DNA of 64,000 nucleotides from an uncultured Bacteroidales bacterium (GCA_902798685.1 CADBXO010000003.1:1-64000); one strand, 5' to 3'; positions 35,101 to 43,777 are shown, counted from the first letter of the stretch. The notes: generated from the sequence alone by a model not told the origin. Numbers and translations: made by a program.

Positions 35101-35339
35101 TAGGGGCAGTCCCCCATGCACCTTAGGGAACCACAACGCAGGTGCGGGCATTTCCGTCCCTAAGGTGAACCGAAAATACGCTTTTTTCCGGGCTACCTCT
35201 GCACCTTAGGGAGCTGCAACGCACGTGGGGCCATTTTCATCCCTAACATCAGTAGAAAATACACTTTCCCGCGGGCTGACCCCCGACCTTAGGGAGCTAG
35301 CACGCAGGTGCGGGCCATTTCTTCCCTAAGGTGAGCTGG
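35101..35339. repeat. Three-copy 83-bp tandem array with internal inverted repeats
   Basis: This fills most of the only gene-free stretch longer than 300 bases (34987-35339). The landmark ACCTTAGGGA recurs at 35120, 35203 and 35286, and TCCCTAA at 35157, 35240 and 35323, each with exact 83-base spacing. In unit 1 CACCTTAGGGA and TCCCTAAGGTG are perfect 11-bp complements, 27 bases apart. The intervening GCAGGTGCGGG is kept in units 1 and 3. Unit 2 has a degenerate right arm. The third copy ends six bases before the stop codon of the neighbouring gene. There are no ORFs inside. Confidence 0.85.
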
Positions 35340-36425
35340 CTAGAATTTGATTTTGTTGAATTTCTTGACCCCTTCATAGGTGGGAGGAGTTTGGATCAGG
35401 GGGGCGTAGCTTATAAGCTTCACCCAGCCGTAGCAGCGGTTAAGCATGATCTCAATCGACTCGCGGGCGTACATTCTGGCGCCAACGTACTCGATGGTTA
35501 TGGGGTCGTCTCCGCGAAGTTCCTCAAGTTCCTTGATATAGGGCAGCAACTTGGCAAGAACCGCCTTGTCCTTGTCATAATAGGGCTTGACTTTGGCAAT
35601 CCAGCGTTCGATGATATAACGGTTATAACTCTGTACATACTCAAGCTCTGCCTGGCGTCCTTCTATGAACCAGGATGGTGCCGTCCGCGGTTTCTCTGCA
35701 AGGACACGCTCTACCAGCGGAGCATCCATGCGGTCAATTTCCTGACACTGGTCCGATGCAAACCACTCCTGGCACAACTGCTTGCGCAGCGGAGCCATCT
35801 TTTCAAAGAAATGCCTCTCGGCAGCCTGACTGTTCTCCAGGATGAAATCAACATATCCCGGGTCGGAGGTCTGGGAATAGACATTCACTATATCGCTGGC
35901 CAGTTTGGCCACTGGTTCCTGGACTGCGTTCATCCTCTTATAAATCAGGTCCTGATACTGCTGTGCCTTGGGGTCAAAGTGCAGGACCGAGTCATACGGG
36001 AGTCCCTTTGCTGCCCTCTTTGCATTGTCCATCTGCGCCTTTTCCAACGAGTCCTTTGCGGCATCCACCTTATCGTGCGGCTCATGCAGGTCCACAGCCA
36101 TCGCAATAGCCGCTATGCGGTCCAGGAATTCAGTCATCTTCTCCCTGGTATCTACCTCGGACGGATCAGGGAAACCGGGCAGTTTCTCAAAAGCCTCATC
36201 ATAACTGCCAAGCTTCTGAGCCTGAATCAGATACTGATTTTTTTTCTTGCGATAGTCTATGCTAAACGGCACAAAATCATAGTCCGGCTCAGCGTAACCG
36301 CCCAGTTTCTGGGCATACGTGCGCTCTTCCTTGGGAACAAAAAACGATTTTGTCTGGGCCGATGCCCCCACGCTTGCAGTCAGCAAAGTAAGGACTGCTA
36401 TATTGATACAAAGAAAACGTTTCAT
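35340..36425 (-). CDS. Secreted protein of unknown function
   Basis: 361 residues with a signal peptide (MKRFLCINIAVLTLLTASVGASAQ). I do not recognise the family. The mature protein is mostly charged and predicted helical, with no cysteine-rich or classical catalytic motif; it has repeated Lys/Tyr-rich segments (FSIDYRKKKNQYLIQ, YIIERWIAKVKPYYDKDK) and ends TYEGVKKFNKIKF. It starts 9 bases after the end of the frameshifted DUF6273-like gene, so the two probably share a transcript. The opposite strand is open over nearly its whole length, but that is a shadow. Confidence 0.7.
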   Translation of the reverse strand: MKRFLCINIAVLTLLTASVGASAQTKSFFVPKEERTYAQKLGGYAEPDYDFVPFSIDYRKKKNQYLIQAQKLGSYDEAFEKLPGFPDPSEVDTREKMTEFLDRIAAIAMAVDLHEPHDKVDAAKDSLEKAQMDNAKRAAKGLPYDSVLHFDPKAQQYQDLIYKRMNAVQEPVAKLASDIVNVYSQTSDPGYVDFILENSQAAERHFFEKMAPLRKQLCQEWFASDQCQEIDRMDAPLVERVLAEKPRTAPSWFIEGRQAELEYVQSYNRYIIERWIAKVKPYYDKDKAVLAKLLPYIKELEELRGDDPITIEYVGARMYARESIEIMLNRCYGWVKLISYAPLIQTPPTYEGVKKFNKIKF

Positions 36426-36434
36426 ATCTGAGGT

Positions 36435-37765
36435 TTAATAGTTTACACAAATAGCAGGAACCACGCCGTTCGAATCGTACGCAACGCCGCATTCATCCAG
36501 GCCGGCGTCCGAGTTTACACCAGCCACGAACTGCGAAATCTTAGGCTCACCGCGAAAGAAAGCCGGCATAAGGGGAGTGCGCAGATACCATCCGGAGTTC
36601 TCTGATATTACAGGATGATTCACTCCGTTCGCCTTGCAGAAATCGGTCACGCGTCGGGCCAGACCCTTATATGTCGTGATTAAGTCGGCCCCAGAGTACG
36701 CCTCACCGCGTTTGATGTAATCCATGAAATTGTCATCGGTAACCTTGGGTGCTATCGGGGTGAATCCGTAGTTACTCTTTAAGACATCAGCGCGGCTCAG
36801 TATGAACACCTTGTCCTTTGTGTTGTTGGACAGGTACGATGGGTAGTAGACGCGCTTGTGTTCCGCGCCGGTCTCATAATACATGGTGCCTTGGTAGAAT
36901 CTCTGCTCCTTGGCCGACAACTCCTCCAGGATATCGGCCGTACTCTTGATGCTGTTGTCAACATTGGTCACTGCTATGCCTGCCTGCATATCGGACGTAA
37001 ATGCCGTCTGAAGGAATCCCGCTCCCACAAACTCATTGTCTATGGCCTGGTTTCCGTCATTATCGCCCTGCAGGTAAGAGAGGCCGTTCAGGTAAGCACG
37101 CAGACGGCTGTGCTCATAGTTGTTATGCTGAATGAAAGAGCCGTCATCATTGCGACGTATGTTCTTGTCCAGCTTGAAATATACCTGTGTGCCGTCAACG
37201 TTATCAAATCTAGTAGCATCCTTGTCGCAGTCATAGTAAGCGATATTGGTAAGGATGTACTCGGACAGCAACAGCTTCTTGCCGCTGCCGTTATAGTTGT
37301 TTGTAACCACACGCCATTTTATGGGCTCGACCTTGAAATAGAGGTGTGGGCGCCCACCTTGACGGATTGTGACTCATCTACCGTAACAGACTCCGCCTTG
37401 ATGGTCTGCGGCCAGTCTCCGAACGCCACATAGGTGGCCTGCTTTCCGGCAGTGCCGTCTGTCCCGGCCGGCAGAACAGTGTAAGGCGTACCCTTGAACT
37501 TACCTGCACTGCTTGAAACCGCAGCTATTGCGACGCCCGGATCAGGTGACTGGGGCGTTTCATAGATATGTGGGGTGCTGCTGGTCTGGGCATTGATCTG
37601 TGCGGCTGCCGCTGCTGTGGAATAACTTGCATCGAGCTGTTTGTTCATCTCCTGTAAGGCCGTTGAAAGCGTGGCCATGTATGCCGATGAACAACCGATG
37701 AGACAAAGCACAAATGAAAAAACCGCCAATCCCTTGGCGAACCTGCTACTGAGAATCTTGTTCAT
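36435..37765 (-). pseudogene. DUF6273-like lipoprotein gene split by a frameshift
   Basis: Two adjacent frames make one protein. The first (37765-37319) has a lipoprotein signal (CLIGC) and reaches TYVAFGDWPQTIKAE and KVGAHT before running out of frame to a stop. The second continues from the same region: read without a start it gives YFKVEPIKWRVVTNNYNGS, then KLLLSEYILTN, YYPSYLSNNTKDKVFILS, SGWYLRTP and the terminal GVVPAICVNY, which are typical DUF6273-type motifs. The shift lies near 37340-37346 and is explained by loss of one base. Either a real pseudogene or an assembly/sequencing error. Confidence 0.75.
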
Positions 37766-37788
37766 TATTGTAATAAAAAGGACTTTTG

Positions 37789-37796
37789 CAAAATTA
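37789..37796 (-). promoter_or_regulatory. -7 box for the DUF6273-like gene
   Basis: TAATTTTG on the minus strand, 23 bases before the start codon at 37765. Confidence 0.4.
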
Positions 37797-37801
37797 GAAA
37801 A

Positions 37802-37836
37802 AATAGCACAGAAGGGACTGTCCCTATTGTGTCATT
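37802..37836. repeat. Hairpin repeat upstream of the beta-propeller gene
   Basis: AATAGCACAGAAGGGA and TCCCTATTGTGTCATT form an imperfect stem (12 of 16 pairs) around CTG. It is related to the copies at 13357, 15877, 39085 and 61803, and in inverted orientation to the 39085 copy on the other side of the gene. Confidence 0.65.
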
Positions 37837-37840
37837 TTTT

Positions 37841-37848
37841 TACATTTG
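37841..37848 (+). promoter_or_regulatory. -7 box for the beta-propeller lipoprotein gene
   Basis: TACATTTG, 29 bases upstream of the ATG at 37878, right after the hairpin repeat. Confidence 0.4.
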
Positions 37849-37877
37849 CAATTACAAACCATTAACCTTATTGTCTT

Positions 37878-39098
37878 ATGAGAAAAGTCCTTCTGTTTGC
37901 AGCCATAACGGTTATCGCGTTTTTTTATTCATGCAAAAGAACAGTATCTGATAATAACGTCCTGCAGATTACCGATGTAATTGAGCTGGACGGCAGAATG
38001 GAGGATTATTTTTTGAGCAGCTGGGAGTATGTTGTGCTGGATGACAGCGAAATCGATGCCGCCGTTCCCGGTATGGTGGATAAAATCCTGTATGATGACG
38101 GATTCTTTTTTATAAGTAGTAATGGACATGGAAAATGCATCAAGGTGTATGACAGAAACGGACATTATTTGAATGATATCAGCCATTTCGGCAGGGGACG
38201 TAACGAATTCGTTGATTTGCATGACTGGATCATAGACCGCAATAAGAAAGAAGTCCTTCTTACCAGTCAGGACGGTTTTCAGGGACCCGTAATCATCAAG
38301 AAGTTTGACTATCAGGGCAATTACCTTGGACAGGTAGTGACAGACTCAATCAGAGACATGAACACCTTTGGTCTTGTAGCAAAATGTCTGTCTGACGGTA
38401 CATTGCTGATCCAAAACGGATTGACATTGATTCCTGTATACGATTTTTATTACGTTCCCCAGAGTGGTCCGGTGAGTTTTCCGTTAGAGATGAAGGAACA
38501 TCACATACCCGCGGCCAACGGTTATTCGGTTGATGATGTAAAACAGGAAATGAAATCGACGGGTGGATATTATTTCAATTTTATTGTCTCATGTAGCTAT
38601 CTCAACCCCCTTACAGATACCACCTACCTTGTTCGCATACTTGACAACCATATTTACCGACTGACAGAAAACGGTTCGGAGTGTGTTGCAAATATGGCAT
38701 TCCGCCCTCAAATGACAGAGAAAGAAATTAAAAATTACAACCCCAATGACGGAATGTCTCCTTTGATAGCATACGATATATATGACATGAAGGACTATCT
38801 GTATCTATGGTACCCCTCCTACGGAGATTATCTGTATGATAAGACGACCTCAAAAGTGTACCATTTCAACCGTGAATCCTCAATGAGGTCATTACCTGAT
38901 TACCGCGAAATGTGCATTTACGGCAATGACAAGATTGGATGTGTTGATGTGGACATTATCAGCCGCCATATCGAAGAAATGGAAAGTGATGATTATGATC
39001 ATCGTTACAGCCCAGAGTTGGAGGATTTCTACCGTAAGGTCAAGGGTTGCGAGAATCCGGTCATATTTATAGCTCACTTTGACAAAATGACACAGTAG
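37878..39098 (+). CDS. 6-bladed beta-propeller lipoprotein
   Basis: 406 residues with signal ending AFFYSC (Cys19). The mature part has repeated propeller-blade patterns (SSNGHGKCIKVYDRNGHYLNDI, then FGRGRNEFVDLHDWIIDRNKKE and KKFDYQGNYLGQV), the signature of the Bacteroidales 6-bladed beta-propeller (BF2222-like) lipoproteins. No enzyme motif; ligand unknown. Single gene, with hairpin repeats on both sides; the downstream copy includes its stop codon. Confidence 0.85.
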   Translation: MRKVLLFAAITVIAFFYSCKRTVSDNNVLQITDVIELDGRMEDYFLSSWEYVVLDDSEIDAAVPGMVDKILYDDGFFFISSNGHGKCIKVYDRNGHYLNDISHFGRGRNEFVDLHDWIIDRNKKEVLLTSQDGFQGPVIIKKFDYQGNYLGQVVTDSIRDMNTFGLVAKCLSDGTLLIQNGLTLIPVYDFYYVPQSGPVSFPLEMKEHHIPAANGYSVDDVKQEMKSTGGYYFNFIVSCSYLNPLTDTTYLVRILDNHIYRLTENGSECVANMAFRPQMTEKEIKNYNPNDGMSPLIAYDIYDMKDYLYLWYPSYGDYLYDKTTSKVYHFNRESSMRSLPDYREMCIYGNDKIGCVDVDIISRHIEEMESDDYDHRYSPELEDFYRKVKGCENPVIFIAHFDKMTQ

Positions 39099-39122
39099 TA
39101 CCTGTCCCTACAGTGCTATTTT
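39085..39122. repeat. Hairpin repeat covering the end of the beta-propeller gene
   Basis: AAAATGACACAGTAG and CTACAGTGCTATTTT form an imperfect stem (12 of 15) around ACCTGTCC. The left arm encodes the last residues and stop of the propeller gene and the right arm overlaps the nuclease gene's stop, so it may terminate both. Confidence 0.65.
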
Positions 39123-39904
39123 GCCAAATTCCAGATCAGGTTGTTGTAGGTGGATTCTACGCGAGACTCAATATCATCGGGCAGGGCCGGGAAGAAATCC
39201 AGTCCTGTTTTTGCTTCCACCTCATCAACTGTGACGGCATAGGTTGAGAGCGGCTTGTGACCGGCCTTGTTCTCCATAATGAAGCCGATGGATTCAAATC
39301 CGTTCGGAGTCTGTATCAGCATAACCTTGTAAAAAGCATCGGGCACTGTAACCTTATTTGGGCCGATGCTCCCGTACTTGTTGTCCGTTATTATCGGACC
39401 ACATGTGACGTAGATGTTGCCGTATTTGTTGGCGTAGTCGCGGACCATCTCCTCAAGGGCTTTCCAATCACCGCTGTTGAGGTTGTGGTTCTGAGGGCAG
39501 ATATTGGTGAAGTAGAAGCTCTCGCGCATCATCTGCTCGGTCAGTTTCATATCGGCCGCCGGCGCCATATGTCCGCGGTCCCAGCCCGAGTTTCGGTAGT
39601 CGTTGTCATCGGCCTGCTTTCCGGAAAAGTTGGGATCGGTGCGGAAATGATTTGAACGCGGATTGGTGCCCGATACCTCCTCATCGGTCAACTCATACGC
39701 CACCCACTCAGGAATGCGGTAATTCTCATTGAGAACCACCTCATATCCCTCATAAACCAAATGCTGTTTGTAAGAGGCCTCAGTATAAGCCGGAATCTCC
39801 AGCTTCTCAATGCTTTGCCTGCTTGTATGCGAAGGAGTCTTGCACCACCAGAGAACCAGGCAGACCCCAATGAAAACCAATACCTTTAACAGTCCTTTCT
39901 TCAT
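39116..39904 (-). CDS. Secreted DNA/RNA non-specific endonuclease
   Basis: 262 residues with an N-terminal hydrophobic segment (about 5-21, ending WWCK, possibly lipidated at Cys). The catalytic core has GWDRGHMAPAADM, whose DRGH His is the general base, then FYFTNICPQNHNLNSGDW with the metal-binding Asn, as in NUC1/Serratia-type nucleases. It probably degrades extracellular or periplasmic DNA and RNA for nucleotide scavenging. Single gene between a hairpin repeat and the xylanase terminator. Confidence 0.93.
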   Translation of the reverse strand: MKKGLLKVLVFIGVCLVLWWCKTPSHTSRQSIEKLEIPAYTEASYKQHLVYEGYEVVLNENYRIPEWVAYELTDEEVSGTNPRSNHFRTDPNFSGKQADDNDYRNSGWDRGHMAPAADMKLTEQMMRESFYFTNICPQNHNLNSGDWKALEEMVRDYANKYGNIYVTCGPIITDNKYGSIGPNKVTVPDAFYKVMLIQTPNGFESIGFIMENKAGHKPLSTYAVTVDEVEAKTGLDFFPALPDDIESRVESTYNNLIWNLAK

Positions 39905-39908
39905 ACCT

Positions 39909-39916
39909 CAAAGGTA
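39909..39916 (-). promoter_or_regulatory. -7 box for the nuclease gene
   Basis: TACCTTTG on the minus strand ends only 4 bases before the start codon and touches the base of the xylanase terminator. Confidence 0.4.
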
Positions 39917-39917
39917 T

Positions 39918-39956
39918 AAAAAAAAGAGGGTGGCCGGTTGGTCACCCTCTTTTTTT
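39918..39956 (-). terminator. Terminator after the GH10 xylanase gene
   Basis: A long stem, AAAAAAGAGGGTG with CACCCTCTTTTTT, a GC-rich loop and a terminal U tract on the minus strand. Confidence 0.85.
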
Positions 39957-39969
39957 GTTGTCGGTTGAT

Positions 39970-41298
39970 TTACTTCTTTTTCTTGAAATCACGAACGGTG
40001 TAGTAAACCTCCTTGCGCTGATAGTTGCCATCGAAGAGCAGGGGGAAGTTGTTGGCACCCAGCCATGAATCACGGTCGCCAAGGTTCCAGAATGTTACGC
40101 ATGAGAAGTTCTTCTTGTACTTGCGGATAACCTTGAAGAGCTCGTCATACTTGGCCATCTGCAGCTGAGCGATAGAATCGGTGAGAACCTGACCCTCGCC
40201 ACGGCTGAACTGGAGCTGACCGCCGGCCTCGTGGTTGATACGAACGTCAAACTCGGTGATCTGGATATCGTCAACCAGCTCAAGATACATCTGGATAGCC
40301 TTCTCGAAGTCCTCGATGGTGGGGTTATCATAGATGTTGTAGTGACCCTGCATACCGATACCGGTGATAGGAGCACCCTCAGCCTGAAGCTTCTTAACCA
40401 TGTTGTAGATATAAGTTCTCTTGGCGGGAGTCCAAGCGCTGTAGTCGTTGTAGAACAGAGTAGCGTTGGGATCAGCCTCGTGAGCGAACTGGAATGCCTT
40501 GAGGATGAACTCGTCACCGCAGAGCTGATAAGCAGTTGACTGACGGAATGACTGCTCGTAGGGAGCGTCGGGGTTATTAGCATCGCTCATAGCCTCGTTA
40601 ACAACGTCCCAGCAATATACTACGTCCTTGTAACGGTTAACAACAACCTGGATGTGAGCACGGAGTGAATCGTAGAACTCTTCCTTGGTAGCCTTGGCAT
40701 ACTTGGGAACCTTGGTCATCTGAGGAGCAGGAGCCTGTGCGCGCTGGCCCTGACCCTGAGGACGCTGGCCCTGAGGACGCTGACCTGCCTGGGGAGCACC
40801 CTGAGGAGCACCCTGGGGACGCTGGCCACCGAAGCCACCGAAACCACCGAAACCACCGAAGCCGCCGAAGCCGCCACGAGCGGGCTGCTCAACCCAAATT
40901 GTATCGCCGTTCTCGTCGCGCTCTACAACCTGGTTGCCGTTCTCATCATACTTGTTGAACATCCAGTTGGCGAACTGGCTGTGCCATACGAGGCAGTGAC
41001 CACGCATCTTGATACCGTTCTCACGGCAGAAGTTTGCGATAGCATCGGCCTGCTGGAAATTCCATACACCCGGCTGGGGATGAATTTCACCCGGCTTCAT
41101 GCAGTTCTCAGCTGTGATGCTGTTGAACTCCTTGAGGATAACTGCCTTCTGAAGTGAATCAGTTACGTTACGCGGTGTTACGGCAACACCGATCTTGAAA
41201 TAGTTCTTGTAGGCGTCCTTTAATCCCGGATCTTCGGGGCCACAAGCGCTCATTACCATGACAGATGCAACGAGTGCGATGATTGAAAGCTTTTTCAT
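39970..41298 (-). CDS. GH10 endo-1,4-beta-xylanase lipoprotein with low-complexity insertion
   Basis: 442 residues, lipobox MSAC with Cys19, so probably anchored in the outer membrane. The GH10 barrel has TAENCMKPGEIHP, RGHCLVWHSQ, the acid/base Glu235 in WDVVNEAMSD and the nucleophile Glu349 in ITEFDVRI; it cleaves xylan backbones. Between residues 139 and 194 the barrel is interrupted by Gly-Phe-Gly repeats followed by Gln-Arg-Pro-Gln-Gly repeats, absent from ordinary GH10 enzymes. No SusC/SusD pair lies nearby, so this is not a classical polysaccharide utilisation locus. Confidence 0.93.
   Translation of the reverse strand: MKKLSIIALVASVMVMSACGPEDPGLKDAYKNYFKIGVAVTPRNVTDSLQKAVILKEFNSITAENCMKPGEIHPQPGVWNFQQADAIANFCRENGIKMRGHCLVWHSQFANWMFNKYDENGNQVVERDENGDTIWVEQPARGGFGGFGGFGGFGGFGGQRPQGAPQGAPQAGQRPQGQRPQGQGQRAQAPAPQMTKVPKYAKATKEEFYDSLRAHIQVVVNRYKDVVYCWDVVNEAMSDANNPDAPYEQSFRQSTAYQLCGDEFILKAFQFAHEADPNATLFYNDYSAWTPAKRTYIYNMVKKLQAEGAPITGIGMQGHYNIYDNPTIEDFEKAIQMYLELVDDIQITEFDVRINHEAGGQLQFSRGEGQVLTDSIAQLQMAKYDELFKVIRKYKKNFSCVTFWNLGDRDSWLGANNFPLLFDGNYQRKEVYYTVRDFKKKK
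40717..40884 (-). repeat. Low-complexity GFG / QRPQG coding repeat within the xylanase
   Basis: Codes for residues 139-194. The first part repeats Gly-Gly-Phe (five near-identical codon triplets on the minus strand), the second repeats QRPQG/QGAP units. It looks like expansion by replication slippage. Confidence 0.8.
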
Positions 41299-41351
41299 TT
41301 AATTGACCTAATAATTATGATTAATGATTGTTGACTTTTCGTTTCGGACCC

Positions 41352-41359
41352 CAAAGTTA
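41352..41359 (-). promoter_or_regulatory. -7 box for the xylanase gene
   Basis: TAACTTTG on the minus strand, 53 bases before the start codon. Confidence 0.45.
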
Positions 41360-41394
41360 ATTATTTGTTTTAGAATATCTTTTGAAATATTGAT

Positions 41395-43686
41395 TTATTT
41401 GCGCATCAGCACGGCTGCCTGGACCATGTTGCGCAGTGAAGCCTCGGTCTCGGTCCATCCGCGGGTCTTGAGTCCGCAGTCGGGGTTGACCCACAACTGT
41501 GCAGGATTTATGACCTGTGAAGCCTTGCGCAGGAGCTCTACCATCTCCTGAACCGACGGAACTCGCGGAGAGTGGATGTCATATACACCGGGGCCGATTT
41601 CATTCGGGTATTTGAACTCGGCGAATGCTCCCAGCAGGTTCATCTGGCTGCGTGCGCATTCGATGGTGATGACATCGGCATCCATCAGAGCGATGTGACG
41701 GATGATATCGTTGAACTGGCTGTAGCACATGTGGGTGTGTATCTGCGTGCTATCCTTTACGCCCGATGCCGATATGCGGAACGCCTCGACTGCCTTGTCA
41801 AGATACTCGTCACGGTCAACCTTGCGCAGGGGCAGGCCTTCGCGGATGGCGGGCTCGTCAATCTGGATGACCTTGATGCCGGCTTTCTCCAGATCCGTAA
41901 CTTCATCACGGATGGCAAGCGCAATCTGTTTCATGGTGAGGGCACGCGGCTGGTCATTGCGTACGAAACTCCACTGCAGAATGGTTACAGGGCCGGTAAG
42001 CATGCCCTTGACGGGCTTGTCAGTGAGGCTCTGGGCGTAGACTGCCCAATCCACAGTCATTGCATTGGGGCGTGATACGTCACCGTAGATTACCGGCGGT
42101 TTTACGCATCGGCTGCCGTAACTCTGAACCCATCCGTTGCGGGTGAAGGCAAAACCGCTTAGCTGTTCGCCGAAGTACTCAACCATGTCATTACGCTCGG
42201 ATTCGCCGTGAACCAAGACATCGAGTCCTATCTCCTCCTGGATGCGGATGGTCTTTTCAATCTCACCCTTGAGCAGTGCGATGTACTCATCCTTGCTCAG
42301 CTCACCCTTCTTGAACTTGCTGCGCCATGAACGCACCTCGGTGGTCTGAGGGAATGAGCCGATGGTTGTAGTGGGGAACAGGGGCAGGCCCAGTGCCTCG
42401 TGCTGCTGGCGGATACGCTCGCTGAAGGGGCTGTTACGCTTAGCCATTTCAGGGGTCACTGCCTCCAGACGCTTCTGAACCTCGGCATTGTTGGTAAGGG
42501 CCGATGTGCGGCGGTCCTGAATGTCGGCCTTGTTCTCATGGAGGGCCTTCTGTGCGGCGTATGAGCCCTTGCCGTCTGCAAGATCAGCCAGTGTGACAAC
42601 CTCGGAAACCTTCTGGCGGGCAAATGAGAGCCAGCGCTTTACCTCACGGGGCAGTGTCTTGTCATCGGTCTCCGCATCAAGGTCGATGGGAGAGTGGAGT
42701 AGCGAGCAGCTGGTTGCAACAAGGAGACGGCTGGAATCCAGTTTTTCTTTTGCCTTTTCAATAATGTCCAGTGACTGGCGGAAGTCATTCTTCCAGATAT
42801 TTCGGCCGTCAACAACGCCCAGACTTAAAGAAATATCATTGGGTAAGAGGGCTGCAATGCTTCCTACCTGCTCGGGAGCGCGTACAAGGTCAATGTGCAG
42901 GATATCGGCACCCAGTCCGGCGGCAAGTGCGGCGTTGTCGGCCAGAGGTCCGAAATAGGTGGTCAGGATGATCTTGAGACGGGTGGCTTTGCGGATAGCG
43001 TCAAATGCCTTGCGATAGGCATCCTTGGCTTCCGGGCTCAGGTCCGTGCAGAGTGAGGGCTCGTCAATCTGTACGTATTCGGCACCCTTGCTCTCAAGCT
43101 CTTTCAGGATTTCAATGTAAACAGGGAGGAGTCTGTCAATCAGTTCAATGCGGTTGAATCCGGCCTCTTTCTCCTTACCCAGAAGCAGGTAGGTTACAGG
43201 ACCTACCAGCACGGGCTTGGTCTTGATTCCGAGTGCAAGTGCCTCGGCAAACTCACTTGCAGCCTTGTTGTAGGTGAGCTTGAACTGCTGGTCCTTGGTG
43301 AACTCGGGAACGATATAGTGATAGTTTGTGTCGAACCATTTGGTCATCTCCATTGCAGTGACGTCAATGCCGTTCTTCTGATAACCGTGAGCCATTGCGA
43401 AATAGAGTTCCAGAAGATCATCCTTGAGAGCGTTGTAGCGCTCGGGGATGGCTCCTACACTCAGACTCAGGTCCAGTGTCTGGTCATAGAATGAAAAGTC
43501 GTTGCTGGGGATGAGGTCAATACCGGCCTCTTTCTGCAACTGCCAGTTTTCCTTGCGTATCTGTGCGGCGGCATCAAGCAACTCTTTCTTTGTAATCTTT
43601 CCAGCCCAATAAGCCTCTTCGGCTTTCTTCAGTTCACGGTTGACACCGATGCGGGGGTAACCCAGAATGTTTGTTCTTATCGACAT
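41395..43686 (-). CDS. metE: Cobalamin-independent methionine synthase
   Basis: 763 residues, full length, starting at the ATG at 43686 (MSIRTNILGYPRIGVNRELKKA); the longer frame runs through the promoter. Two homologous barrels are present. Zinc ligands in the C-terminal barrel are His and Cys in HTHMCYSQF, Glu in ECARSQ and Cys in NPDCGLKTRG. It transfers a methyl group from 5-methyl-THF-polyglutamate to homocysteine. Divergent from an Lrp/AsnC gene. The leader is too short for a cobalamin or SAM riboswitch. Confidence 0.98.
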   Translation of the reverse strand: MSIRTNILGYPRIGVNRELKKAEEAYWAGKITKKELLDAAAQIRKENWQLQKEAGIDLIPSNDFSFYDQTLDLSLSVGAIPERYNALKDDLLELYFAMAHGYQKNGIDVTAMEMTKWFDTNYHYIVPEFTKDQQFKLTYNKAASEFAEALALGIKTKPVLVGPVTYLLLGKEKEAGFNRIELIDRLLPVYIEILKELESKGAEYVQIDEPSLCTDLSPEAKDAYRKAFDAIRKATRLKIILTTYFGPLADNAALAAGLGADILHIDLVRAPEQVGSIAALLPNDISLSLGVVDGRNIWKNDFRQSLDIIEKAKEKLDSSRLLVATSCSLLHSPIDLDAETDDKTLPREVKRWLSFARQKVSEVVTLADLADGKGSYAAQKALHENKADIQDRRTSALTNNAEVQKRLEAVTPEMAKRNSPFSERIRQQHEALGLPLFPTTTIGSFPQTTEVRSWRSKFKKGELSKDEYIALLKGEIEKTIRIQEEIGLDVLVHGESERNDMVEYFGEQLSGFAFTRNGWVQSYGSRCVKPPVIYGDVSRPNAMTVDWAVYAQSLTDKPVKGMLTGPVTILQWSFVRNDQPRALTMKQIALAIRDEVTDLEKAGIKVIQIDEPAIREGLPLRKVDRDEYLDKAVEAFRISASGVKDSTQIHTHMCYSQFNDIIRHIALMDADVITIECARSQMNLLGAFAEFKYPNEIGPGVYDIHSPRVPSVQEMVELLRKASQVINPAQLWVNPDCGLKTRGWTETEASLRNMVQAAVLMRK

Positions 43687-43709
43687 GATTTTAAAGTTTG
43701 ATTCCGGCG

Positions 43710-43717
43710 CAAAGGTA
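43710..43717 (-). promoter_or_regulatory. -7 box for metE
   Basis: TACCTTTG on the minus strand, 23 bases before the metE start codon, back to back with the regulator's promoter. Confidence 0.45.
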
Positions 43718-43745
43718 TGGCGTCTTGATGTGGTATAAAAATATT

Positions 43746-43777
43746 TTGGATAATTCGGGAAAATATGCTTATATTTG
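43746..43777 (+). promoter_or_regulatory. Promoter of the Lrp/AsnC-type regulator
   Basis: TTG at 43746-43748, 21 bases, TATATTTG at 43770-43777: a full consensus match. Confidence 0.6.

Noticed and set aside
35101-35339. Possible CRISPR array
   Set aside because: Only three units, repeats and would-be spacers are both partly conserved across the 83-base period, arms are inverted repeats, and no cas genes are near.
35331-36431. 366-residue open frame on the plus strand
   Set aside because: Mirrors the minus-strand secreted protein gene almost base for base; only the minus frame has a signal peptide and Bacteroidales-like composition.
39970-41298. Xylan polysaccharide utilisation locus
   Set aside because: GH10 and GH43 genes are 16 kb apart and neither has a SusC/SusD pair or hybrid two-component regulator next to it.
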